Positions 11,057 through 16,151 of a stretch of 16,151 nucleotides of DNA are shown here, piece by piece. The stretch is from Candidatus Sulfotelmatobacter sp. (lineage in GTDB: Bacteria; Acidobacteriota; Terriglobia; Terriglobales; SbA1), in contig JASLEQ010000681.1 in NCBI GenBank assembly GCA_030151135.1, forward strand, positions 1-16,151. The letters run 5' to 3'. The notes under the pieces were generated by a model. The model had not been told where the DNA came from, ran no database searches, and saw only the letters and a list, made by a program, of their open reading frames with translations. Each line of letters starts with the position of its first letter. Position 1 is the first letter of the stretch. The translations under genes and the position numbers were made by a program.

Positions 11057-11809
11057 CTAGTTTCCGTCCTTTCCGGGCTTGTTGCCCGCACCCAGATCGG
11101 CAGCGAAATTTCGTACCAGTGCCTGATCTGTGGCCGCATCGATGTGGATTTGCTTCTGGGCCAGTCCCACTGCCAGATCGGCGGCATGCGCCGTCAATTG
11201 ACGGCGGGCAGCCTTGGCCGCGGCTGCGATTTCCTGCTCCGCTCCTGCAATGATTTTCCGGGCATCTTCTTCGGCCGCAGCTTTAATGCGCGCCTCTTCT
11301 GACGCTCCTTCTTTTTCGGCCGTGTCCCGCATCATGCCGATTTCGACATCAAGCTTCTGCAGGCGCGATTCAATCTCCGCCAGCTTGCGGCGTGCCTCTT
11401 CGCTGGCCTTCTGCGCGTCCTGCATGGCCTTCTGGATTGCCGCTGTCCGGTCTCGGAAAATGCCAGGCAGGAATTTGCGTCCAGCCCACACAACCATCGC
11501 TGCAATCACCATGAAGTTGAAGACAAAGCAGGCCCAGTACGACTGCTGCACACTCAATCCAGTAATGCGATGGACGGCCTGCACCGAGGCCGAGTGCTTA
11601 AACTCCTCCATCTCATCTTTCTCTTCACCCGCAGCTTCGCGGCTTTCGTGGGCCAGCTGCCGTCCGGGTGCCATGCTCGCTTCATCTGTTCCGGACTGAC
11701 TCTGTGCGGGCGCCGCTGGAGCCTCTTGCGCGCGCAGGTAAACAAGTCCGGCGCAGCTGGCCAGCAGCATGGTCAAAAGCGCAATTCTGATTGTTCGGCT
11801 CAGCTTCAT
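11057..11809 (-). CDS. atpF: ATP synthase b subunit with export signal
   Basis: 250 residues from ATG 11809. A GTG at 11812 adds one Met, and the upstream stop overlaps the ATG as TGATG. The C-terminal two thirds are a typical b subunit: one helix (about 90-111, YWACFVFNFMVIAAMVVWAG) followed by a long charged coiled coil (about 115-230) that forms the stator. Unusually, an N-terminal segment of about 85 residues precedes the helix. It starts with a basic, then hydrophobic stretch (KLSRTIRIALLTMLLASCAG) with a lipobox-like LLASC, followed by a polar Ala/Pro/Glu linker. Normal b subunits have only a few residues on the outer side, so this looks like an exported, possibly lipidated or cleaved extension. 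Its role is unknown. Together with the smaller b' it would form a heterodimeric stator. Confidence 0.93.
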   Translation of the reverse strand: MKLSRTIRIALLTMLLASCAGLVYLRAQEAPAAPAQSQSGTDEASMAPGRQLAHESREAAGEEKDEMEEFKHSASVQAVHRITGLSVQQSYWACFVFNFMVIAAMVVWAGRKFLPGIFRDRTAAIQKAMQDAQKASEEARRKLAEIESRLQKLDVEIGMMRDTAEKEGASEEARIKAAAEEDARKIIAGAEQEIAAAAKAARRQLTAHAADLAVGLAQKQIHIDAATDQALVRNFAADLGAGNKPGKDGN

Positions 11810-12264
11810 CACCGCCCCGCTCCAGCCGGTTGCAACACGCGCCGCACAATTTCCTGCGCCAGTGCTGCCGCTTCCGATTGCAGTCCCTTTTCCGCCGCAA
11901 CCCGGTCTCGCTCGATGTCGGCTTTCGCGGCCTGCACTTGCGCTTGCGCTTTGTTACGCGCCTCACCCACCGCATTTGCCCTGGCCTGCATGGCCGCCTG
12001 CCGCTTCGCTTCCTGCGCGCGAAAAACAGCGGCGCGGGCTTCGCGCATCCTCTGTTCGTACTCTGCTGTGCGCGCATCCGCTGCCGCAATGTCTGCCTTT
12101 GATTTCTCTACTGCGCCTTCGGTTTTGCTGTGACGCTCGTCCAGTACGCGCTTCAGCGGCTTGTGCACAAGCGCCGTATAGAGCGCATACAGCAGCGCCA
12201 GAAGAATCACTGTCGGAACCGATCCGAGCAGTAATTCGCCTAGTTGTCGCAGTGTTTGATCCAT
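11809..12264 (-). CDS. atpF': ATP synthase b' subunit
   Basis: 151 residues. One membrane helix (about 11-33, LLLGSVPTVILLALLYALYTALV) is followed by HKPLKRVLDERHSKTEG, which is the typical entry to the b/b' coiled coil, then an Ala/Glu/Arg-rich helix to the C-terminus. There is no export signal, in contrast to the next gene. Two b-type genes in tandem imply a b/b' stator heterodimer, as in cyanobacteria and other photosynthetic bacteria. This is the first gene of the cluster; atpI, atpB (a) and atpE (c), which often precede b, are not here. Its 3' end overlaps the atpF start by one base (TGATG). The leader has no strong Shine-Dalgarno sequence. Confidence 0.93.
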   Translation of the reverse strand: MDQTLRQLGELLLGSVPTVILLALLYALYTALVHKPLKRVLDERHSKTEGAVEKSKADIAAADARTAEYEQRMREARAAVFRAQEAKRQAAMQARANAVGEARNKAQAQVQAAKADIERDRVAAEKGLQSEAAALAQEIVRRVLQPAGAGR

Positions 12265-12318
12265 TGACTGTGAAACGACCGCTCTAGATCAGCTAAATGA
12301 GGGCTCTGAAAACTGTTA

Positions 12319-12348
12319 AGTCTAACGTCCGCGAGAGTTTAATGTCAA
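12319..12348 (-). promoter_or_regulatory. Promoter of the atp gene cluster
   Basis: On the minus strand TTGACA (12343-12348, perfect -35) is followed after 18 nt by TAGACT (12319-12324, 4 of 6 of the -10 consensus). Transcription would start near 12312, giving a leader of about 47 nt before the b' gene. It is the only good promoter seen between hflX and the atp genes. Confidence 0.6.
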
Positions 12349-12430
12349 TGAAGGAAGATCGGAGGAGCGCATCTATGGGGCTGCGGGACCCGAAAACGGA
12401 AAAATTGCATTCCCACCCTGTTACTTCCTG

Positions 12431-12467
12431 AAAACACGGGACTTAGAACCCCCAGCTGCACCCCGTG
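12431..12467 (-). terminator. Possible terminator upstream of the atp promoter
   Basis: On the minus strand CACGGG and CCCGTG (12462-12467 and 12435-12440) form a 6-bp stem followed by TTTT (12431-12434). The 21-nt loop is large, so this is weak. It would end transcription arriving from hflX before the atp promoter. Confidence 0.3.
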
Positions 12468-12498
12468 CGGAAATCGCAATTTCTTGCAGATTAACCTC

Positions 12499-12526
12499 TT
12501 GACTTCAGAACTCAGAGTATTAGCAT
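12499..12526 (+). promoter_or_regulatory. Promoter of the candidate small RNA
   Basis: TTGACT (12499-12504), a 16-nt spacer and TAGCAT (12521-12526) match the housekeeping consensus in 5 of 6 and 4 of 6 bases. The predicted start is at about 12532. No protein gene follows on this strand, only two hairpins and a T-rich tail. Confidence 0.5.
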
Positions 12527-12531
12527 AGACA

Positions 12532-12616
12532 TATCACCTCCGATCCAATTCAGGATCGAATGGGCCGATAGCCAAGGAATGTCACCGCTTCTTGGTTGCC
12601 GGCCCATTTTAATTTT
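12532..12616 (+). ncRNA. Candidate small RNA with anti-SD 5' end
   Basis: About 85 nt bounded by a promoter and an intrinsic terminator, with no reading frame. The 5' end is predicted single-stranded and contains ATCACCTCC, which equals nine bases of the 16S rRNA 3' tail, the anti-Shine-Dalgarno. Then comes a perfect 6-bp hairpin (CGATCC 12541-12546, loop AATTCA, GGATCG 12553-12558) and the terminator hairpin with its U-rich end. This matches the build of Hfq-dependent small RNAs: 5' seed, hairpin, terminator with U tail. A seed of this sequence could pair with strong ribosome sites. I do not recognise it as 6S, SRP or tmRNA. Transcription is inferred, not shown. Confidence 0.5.
12559..12616 (+). 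terminator. Intrinsic terminator of the candidate small RNA
   Basis: AATGGGCCG (12559-12567) pairs with CGGCCCATT (12600-12608). After a small internal loop CCAAG (12572-12576) pairs with CTTGG (12591-12595). T-rich sequence (TTTTAATTTT, 12607-12616) follows. The tail is on the plus strand only, so it does not serve the minus-strand hflX. Confidence 0.65.
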
Positions 12617-12644
12617 CTAAGCTTTGAAGTTTAGAGACCAGGTA

Positions 12645-14108
12645 TTAGCGCGCGAATGCCCGCACTCGTCGGATCACCGATTCCGGAGCTTCCGCCTCCA
12701 ACTCAACCGCCCCGTCTTTGTACTCACGCGAGTAAATGCGCGCGCGCGCCTCGAGGAATGCGAGCAGCTTCCCTTCTGATTGCGGGATGCGCAGGTGCAC
12801 GCGGCTGACCTGGTCTTCTTCGATCATCTTGTCGATGCGCTCACGTAGAAGATCCAGCCCGATGCCATCCATCGCCGAAACATACACAGTCCTTGATCCT
12901 TGTTTCCCCGCGTCTGCGATCAGTCCTTGTGCCACTTCCTCGTCCAGCAGATCGACTTTATTCATGACGCGCAAACGCGGCTTCTTTTCCGCCTCAAGCT
13001 CTTTCAGAACGATTTCCACCTGCGCATCCTGCTCGGCCGACAAGCGGCTGCTCGCGTCGGACACGTGCAGTATCAACGACGCCTTCTGCACTTCTTCCAG
13101 AGTCGCGCGGAACGCCGATACCAACGTGTGCGGCAGGTTGCGGATGAATCCTACCGTGTCTGATAACAGCACTTTTCGCTTCGAAGGCAAGTCCACGGCG
13201 CGAATCGTCGGATCGAGCGTCGCGAACATCTTCGACGACGACAGAACTCCGGCACGAGTGAGCGCGTTGAACAGCGTCGACTTTCCGGCGTTCGTATAGC
13301 CCACCAGCGCAACAGTCGCGACTGGAGCCGATTCCCTTCTCTGCCGTTGCTGCGCCCGGATGCGGCGAACGTTTTCGAGTTGCTGCTCCAGGTGCCGTAC
13401 GCGGCGCGCAATCTTGCGACGATCCGTTTCCAGTTTCGTTTCACCTGGGCCGCGTGTACCAATGCCTCCGCCAAGCTGCGACATCTCAATGCCATGCCCG
13501 GCCAGCCGCGGCATCATGTAATGCAACTGCGCGACTTCGACCTGTAACTGGCCTTCGCGTGTTCGCGCGTGTCGCGCAAAGATATCGAGGATGAGTTGCG
13601 TACGGTCGATCACGCGCCGTTGAATGATCTTCTCGATGTTGCGTTGCTGCGAGGGACTCAGATCGTGATCGAAGAGAAGAACGTCTGCATCTACCGATGC
13701 CGCCGCTCCAGCGATTTCCTCTATTTTCCCCGCCCCTACGAGCGTCGCCGGATCAGGACGATCCCGGCGCTGCAGAATCTCGCCGACAACCTTCGCGCCA
13801 GCGCTCTCCGCCAGCGTTCGCAATTCGCCGAGCGACTCCTCGGCATCGAACTCGGGAATGCTCGGGCGTCCTTCTTTTTTTGTGCCGCTGGTCGATGCGG
13901 CAACTGCATCACGCGCAGCCGTTGCCTGCGCCGTCACGGCTGGCTTAGACGCAGATCGGCCCCGGGTTCGCGCATCCAGTCCAACCAGGAAGGCGCGCTC
14001 CTGCTGCGATTCGTTGCTGTAGCTCCGGTCGCGAAGCCCTGTCGACCTGGAAGACACACGATTGGCAGCACGCGTCGTGTCGCGGGATTTCTTGCGAGAA
14101 CTTCCCAA
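12645..14108 (-). CDS. hflX: Ribosome-splitting GTPase HflX
   Basis: 487 residues. The order is an N-terminal HflX domain (about 37-200, with [33 protein letters not shown]), the signature [19 protein letters not shown] (213-231), a helical linker, then the G domain: P-loop GYTNAGKST (270-278), DTVG (317-320), NKVD (383-386) and VSA (410-412). HflX binds the 50S subunit and splits stalled or stress-inactivated 70S ribosomes. The first 35 residues are basic and serine-rich, and a low-complexity stretch at about 50-80 interrupts the N-domain; both look like lineage-specific additions. The start is TTG at 14108, the first possible start after an in-frame TGA. A GTG at 14057 is an alternative that loses only 17 residues. 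It follows hfq by 11 nt, the classic hfq-hflX pair. Confidence 0.97.
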   Translation of the reverse strand: MGSSRKKSRDTTRAANRVSSRSTGLRDRSYSNESQQERAFLVGLDARTRGRSASKPAVTAQATAARDAVAASTSGTKKEGRPSIPEFDAEESLGELRTLAESAGAKVVGEILQRRDRPDPATLVGAGKIEEIAGAAASVDADVLLFDHDLSPSQQRNIEKIIQRRVIDRTQLILDIFARHARTREGQLQVEVAQLHYMMPRLAGHGIEMSQLGGGIGTRGPGETKLETDRRKIARRVRHLEQQLENVRRIRAQQRQRRESAPVATVALVGYTNAGKSTLFNALTRAGVLSSSKMFATLDPTIRAVDLPSKRKVLLSDTVGFIRNLPHTLVSAFRATLEEVQKASLILHVSDASSRLSAEQDAQVEIVLKELEAEKKPRLRVMNKVDLLDEEVAQGLIADAGKQGSRTVYVSAMDGIGLDLLRERIDKMIEEDQVSRVHLRIPQSEGKLLAFLEARARIYSREYKDGAVELEAEAPESVIRRVRAFAR

Positions 14109-14119
14109 TCTGTAAACGC

Positions 14120-14431
14120 CTATCCTTCAGTGCCCGAAGCGCTCACGACCGGAGTGGCCTGGGCCGAACCGGCTGGCGTCTTTTCCGCATGCACCGCGTG
14201 CGCTACATGCGTCGACGCCACCCGTCCCATCACCACGGTCGAGATGGCATGCTTGAAGATGAGTTGCTCCTGGCCGTTGGCTTCCAGAACGACGGAGTAC
14301 TTGTCGAAAGAGCGGATCCGGCCCGTAAGCTTCACACCACTCAAAAGGTAAATTGTGATGCTGGCTCTCTCTTTGCGGGCCGTGTTAAGGAAGGAATCCT
14401 GGATGTTCTGCGCCGGCTTGTTATTTTCCAT
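14120..14431 (-). CDS. hfq: RNA chaperone Hfq
   Basis: 103 residues. The N-terminus [16 protein letters not shown] is the Hfq form (Q11 corresponds to the U-binding Gln of E. coli Hfq). The Sm1 motif is [20 protein letters not shown] (29-48) and Sm2 is [12 protein letters not shown], with K60-H61 forming the uridine pocket. The C-terminal tail (about 70-103) is Ala/Ser/Thr-rich. Hfq forms a hexamer that pairs small RNAs with mRNAs. The start at 14431 is clear because AAGGAG lies 7 nt upstream; an in-frame GTG at 14554 would add 41 residues unrelated to Hfq. The gene is followed by hflX, and the promoter at 14613-14641 would give a leader of about 175 nt. Confidence 0.97.
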   Translation of the reverse strand: MENNKPAQNIQDSFLNTARKERASITIYLLSGVKLTGRIRSFDKYSVVLEANGQEQLIFKHAISTVVMGRVASTHVAHAVHAEKTPAGSAQATPVVSASGTEG

Positions 14432-14612
14432 CGCCGATCTCCTTCTTCTCTGTGAGCTGCAGACTGCAACCGCAGCCCACCAGATACGTGGAAAAGCCCA
14501 AGTAACAGTATGTTCGCGGCCGCTTCGCAGCTGCCTCGGAACACAGGGGGACAACCCGCCATGTCGCTCTCACCCATCTGGTGCTCAGCAACCCGGCGGA
14601 CAAGTTGTGAGT

Positions 14613-14641
14613 ACGATACGGCGATCCGCCCCGCTTTTCAA
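14613..14641 (-). promoter_or_regulatory. Promoter of hfq-hflX
   Basis: On the minus strand TTGAAA (14636-14641) is followed after 17 nt by TATCGT (14613-14618), a fair housekeeping match. The start would be near 14606, leaving an unusually long hfq leader. Confidence 0.45.
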
Positions 14642-14739
14642 CCGTGAATTTGATCTGGCAACTCGGCGGGATGCCGCCTTCACCTTCTGAGTCGCGGAGT
14701 TCGCATAAACACTTCCCGATGGCGCCGGCGTCCCCTAGT

Positions 14740-14768
14740 TGACACCCTCGCAGTGCAAGCGCAGACTT
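14740..14768 (+). promoter_or_regulatory. Promoter of the PuuD-like gene
   Basis: TTGACA (14740-14745, perfect) is followed after 17 nt by CAGACT (14763-14768, 3 of 6). The -10 box is weak, but its GACT end resembles the TAGACT box proposed for the atp promoter. The start would be near 14775. Confidence 0.4.
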
Positions 14769-14863
14769 TCCTCGCATCGAAAGCTGCTCGTCCCAGGCCG
14801 CGCCGGGCTTCCTCGGCCATGAGGGCAGCCTCGGTCCACAATACTCATCGCCGGAGGAGATTC

Positions 14864-15604
14864 ATGCTGCACGTCGTCACAGAGGCGGCTTCGCTGGTAT
14901 TACCTACGATCACGGGAAAAGAAGCGACCCAGTTGATCCTGCGCTGGTTCCACTTCATCGCCGGAATTCTGTGGGTTGGCCTGCTCTATTTCTTTAACCT
15001 GATCAACGCTCCCTACATGAAACAGGTGGATGCCGCCTCCAAGCCGAACATCTTCCGCAATCTGACGCTACCCGCCCTGAACTGGTTCCGCTGGAGTGCT
15101 TTGGCCACGGTCTTTCTCGGCTTCTGGTATTGGGGACAGTTCCTCGTCGCGCCCGATGCGCAACTGGAAAACAAAAGCGCGGGCAGCACCATTGGCCTGT
15201 TTCTGCTGCTGTGGATCGTAGCGTTCTGGATCATTTATTTCACGATCAAACTGATGCAACCCAATGGATACGTTCTCGGGGTTGTCGTCGCGATCGTAGT
15301 TTATGCGGCGGGATGGCTGTTCGTGCACTATACGCCCGTGGGCGGCGATGACAATCATGTTCTAGGAATCGGCATTGGCGGCGGGATGGGCATTCTGATG
15401 ATGTTTAACGTATGGGGCATCATCTGGCCGAATAATAAGAGGATCATCCGCGGGACACTGGCGGGCACGCCTCCGCAGAACGCGGCAGCGCTGGCGCGCC
15501 AGGCCTATCTTGCTTCTCGCACCAATTTCTTCTTGTCAGTGCCGCTGCTGTTCTACATGGCCGCCGCCGCACATTTCTCGAGCACGGTGATCTTCGGAAA
15601 GTAG
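14864..15604 (+). CDS. Six-helix membrane protein, PuuD/urate-oxidase-N type
   Basis: 246 residues from ATG 14864, chosen because GGAGGAG ends 4 nt upstream; an in-frame ATG at 14753 would add 37 basic, unconserved residues. Hydrophobic helices are at about 22-46, 74-95, 108-130, 136-156, 166-188 and 222-243. The segment LRWFHFIAGILWVGLLYFFN and the later MMFNVWGIIWPNNKRII resemble the membrane N-domain of PuuD-like proteins (Pfam Urate_ox_N), where it is often joined to a cytochrome c domain. No CxxCH is present here, so this is the membrane domain alone. H30 (helix 1) and H238 (helix 6) are possible heme or metal ligands, which is inference. Urate oxidation should not be assumed; no purine genes are nearby. 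It is a single-gene unit ending in an intrinsic terminator. Confidence 0.85.
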   Translation: MLHVVTEAASLVLPTITGKEATQLILRWFHFIAGILWVGLLYFFNLINAPYMKQVDAASKPNIFRNLTLPALNWFRWSALATVFLGFWYWGQFLVAPDAQLENKSAGSTIGLFLLLWIVAFWIIYFTIKLMQPNGYVLGVVVAIVVYAAGWLFVHYTPVGGDDNHVLGIGIGGGMGILMMFNVWGIIWPNNKRIIRGTLAGTPPQNAAALARQAYLASRTNFFLSVPLLFYMAAAAHFSSTVIFGK

Positions 15605-15636
15605 CCGAAAAAAAGCCATGCCTGGCCGCAAACAAA

Positions 15637-15659
15637 AGCCCCACCTAAGCCGTGGGGCT
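15637..15659. terminator. Bidirectional intrinsic terminator
   Basis: AGCCCCAC (15637-15644) and GTGGGGCT (15652-15659) form a perfect 8-bp stem with a 7-nt loop. It is followed by CATTTGTTG on the plus strand and by TTTGTTTG on the minus strand. It ends the PuuD-like gene and is a backup stop for the TonB receptor. Confidence 0.8.
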
Positions 15660-15712
15660 CATTTGTTGTCATGACTTTTTGAACGGGATGAATATTTAAA
15701 GTGCAAGAAAAA

Positions 15713-15734
15713 GGGAGCCGGAATTCCGGCTCCC
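15713..15734 (-). terminator. Intrinsic terminator of the TonB receptor gene
   Basis: A perfect 22-bp palindrome centred on GGAATTCC, followed on the minus strand by TTTTTCTT. It lies 24 nt after the receptor stop codon. Confidence 0.85.
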
Positions 15735-15758
15735 CATGTATTTACACGTTATGTTGAC

Positions 15759-16151
15759 TTAGAAGGTAAACGTCGCTCCCAAACGCATATTGCGCGAGAT
15801 CTGCCACAGGTTCGGCGAGCCATAGTGCGAGTTCAAAGGTACGCCGGACGATGTAAGAGCGGCTTGCGGGTTGTATCCAGTTTCAACCTGTTGGTAAAAG
15901 GAAGCACCACCAAAGATTGAGTACTGGAGCAATGCGGATGGGAAATAGTCTGAGTTCATGCCTGCCCAATATGCCGTAACCGCGTGCTGGTTCAGCAAGT
16001 TGGTCACAGTCGCGCTGAAGCTCAATACCTGGTGCTCGTTATTCTTGTTCACCTTGAACGAATGCTGCAGGTTCAGGTCGGTCTGCGTATACCACGGCGT
16101 ACGTCGAGCGTAGACGTTGCCAAGAACCGTATTCCCTGTGCCGTCGGTAGT
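15759..16151 (-). CDS. Partial TonB-dependent receptor (Oar-like), C-terminus
   Basis: The frame is open to the right edge (131 codons including stop), so only the end of the gene is present. The sequence has the alternating pattern of outer-membrane beta strands: RTPWYTQTDLNLQHSFKV, LSFSATVTNLLNQHAVTAY, and a final RNMRLGATFTF ending in phenylalanine, the usual outer-membrane assembly signal. The TDLN and TNLLNQ segments are typical of the large Oar-like receptors with an N-terminal carboxypeptidase-regulatory domain that are abundant in Acidobacteriota. Such receptors import large substrates, often glycans, but the ligand cannot be inferred here. An internal GTG at 16052 is not a start. Transcription ends at the 15713-15734 terminator. 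Confidence 0.85.
   Translation of the reverse strand, partial: TTDGTGNTVLGNVYARRTPWYTQTDLNLQHSFKVNKNNEHQVLSFSATVTNLLNQHAVTAYWAGMNSDYFPSALLQYSIFGGASFYQQVETGYNPQAALTSSGVPLNSHYGSPNLWQISRNMRLGATFTF

Larger units (their letters stand above)
12265..12644. other. Non-coding block between atp genes and hflX
   Basis: 380 nt without a convincing protein gene. On the minus strand it carries the atp promoter (12319-12348) and a weak terminator-like hairpin (12431-12467). The flanks of that hairpin, AAATTGC (12402-12408) and GCAATTT (12476-12482), can pair as an outer stem. On the plus strand it carries a complete candidate small-RNA unit (12499-12616). A 21-nt minus-strand reading frame (12512-12532) with a perfect ribosome site lies opposite the start of that unit. 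Confidence 0.7.
14432..14863. other. Divergent control region between hfq and the PuuD-like gene
   Basis: 432 nt without a supported gene. It holds a minus-strand promoter (14613-14641) with a leader of about 175 nt for hfq, and a plus-strand promoter (14740-14768) with a leader of about 90 nt for the membrane protein. In the hfq leader GCTGC and GCAGC (14456-14476) can form a short hairpin just upstream of the ribosome site. I see no tRNA or repeat here. Confidence 0.6.

Noticed and set aside
12400..12483. 6S, SRP or tmRNA gene in the hflX-atp spacer
   Set aside because: The long-range pairing AAATTGC/GCAATTT is present but none of the conserved features of these RNAs could be recognised.
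12611..12634. CTAAGCTT...AAGTTTAG hairpin after hflX as its terminator or a heptad remnant
   Set aside because: The stem is short with a 2-nt centre and is followed on the minus strand by A-rich, not T-rich, sequence; it does not extend into a heptad array.
14432..14554. N-terminal extension of hfq from GTG 14554
   Set aside because: The added 41 residues do not look like Hfq, and AAGGAG stands 7 nt before the ATG at 14431.
14753..14863. Earlier start of the PuuD-like gene at ATG 14753
   Set aside because: The added residues are basic and low in hydrophobicity, the start overlaps the proposed promoter, and GGAGGAG precedes ATG 14864.

Overview
The window looks like a chromosomal segment of an Acidobacteriota bacterium (Terriglobia/Koribacter-like). 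This is inferred from the protein types, not from a database search: an Oar-like TonB-dependent receptor C-terminus, an ATP synthase operon with two b-type subunits but no atpI/B/E upstream, an hfq-hflX pair, and a membrane protein of the PuuD/urate-oxidase-N type. Coding density is high and base composition is moderately GC-rich. I see no insertion sequence, prophage, CRISPR array, rRNA or tRNA.

Layout. (1) Positions 1-5557 are an envelope and carbohydrate region: the start of a minus-strand polytopic GT-C glycosyltransferase running off the left edge; a divergent 1168-residue protein joining GH18, CE4 deacetylase and GT2 synthase domains in one chain (804-4310); and a convergent secreted CE1-like esterase (4406-5557). 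(2) Positions 5691-12264, all minus strand, are the F1 and stator part of ATP synthase, transcribed b'-b-delta-alpha-gamma-beta-epsilon from a TTGACA/TAGACT-type promoter near 12319-12348. (3) 12265-12644 is a non-coding block holding that promoter and, on the other strand, a compact candidate small-RNA gene with promoter, 5' anti-Shine-Dalgarno tract and intrinsic terminator. (4) hflX and hfq (12645-14431, minus) are expressed from a long-leader promoter. (5) A divergent plus-strand six-helix membrane protein lies at 14864-15604, followed by two terminators and the C-terminus of a TonB-dependent receptor running off the right edge.

The most unusual structure is a set of three elements that fill almost the entire spacers in front of atpA, atpD and atpC. 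Each is five 7-bp units (loose consensus YYRGCYN) followed, after a centre of 2, 58 or 35 nt, by five inverted 7-bp units. In the mRNA each begins GAAGC at (or just inside) the stop codon of the upstream gene and ends with AGCTGA or AGTTGA 3-11 nt before the next ATG. One supplies the last codons and stop of atpH. The unit sequence differs from copy to copy, but the architecture (5+5 heptads, inverted, stop-to-start) is the same. They look like a mobile or self-propagating heptad element placed at tight intercistronic junctions, and they would fold across the ribosome-binding regions of these genes.

The second notable item is the candidate small RNA at about 12532-12616. Its 5' end contains a nine-base copy of the 16S rRNA anti-SD tail, and it lies about 1.5 kb from the gene for the RNA chaperone Hfq.
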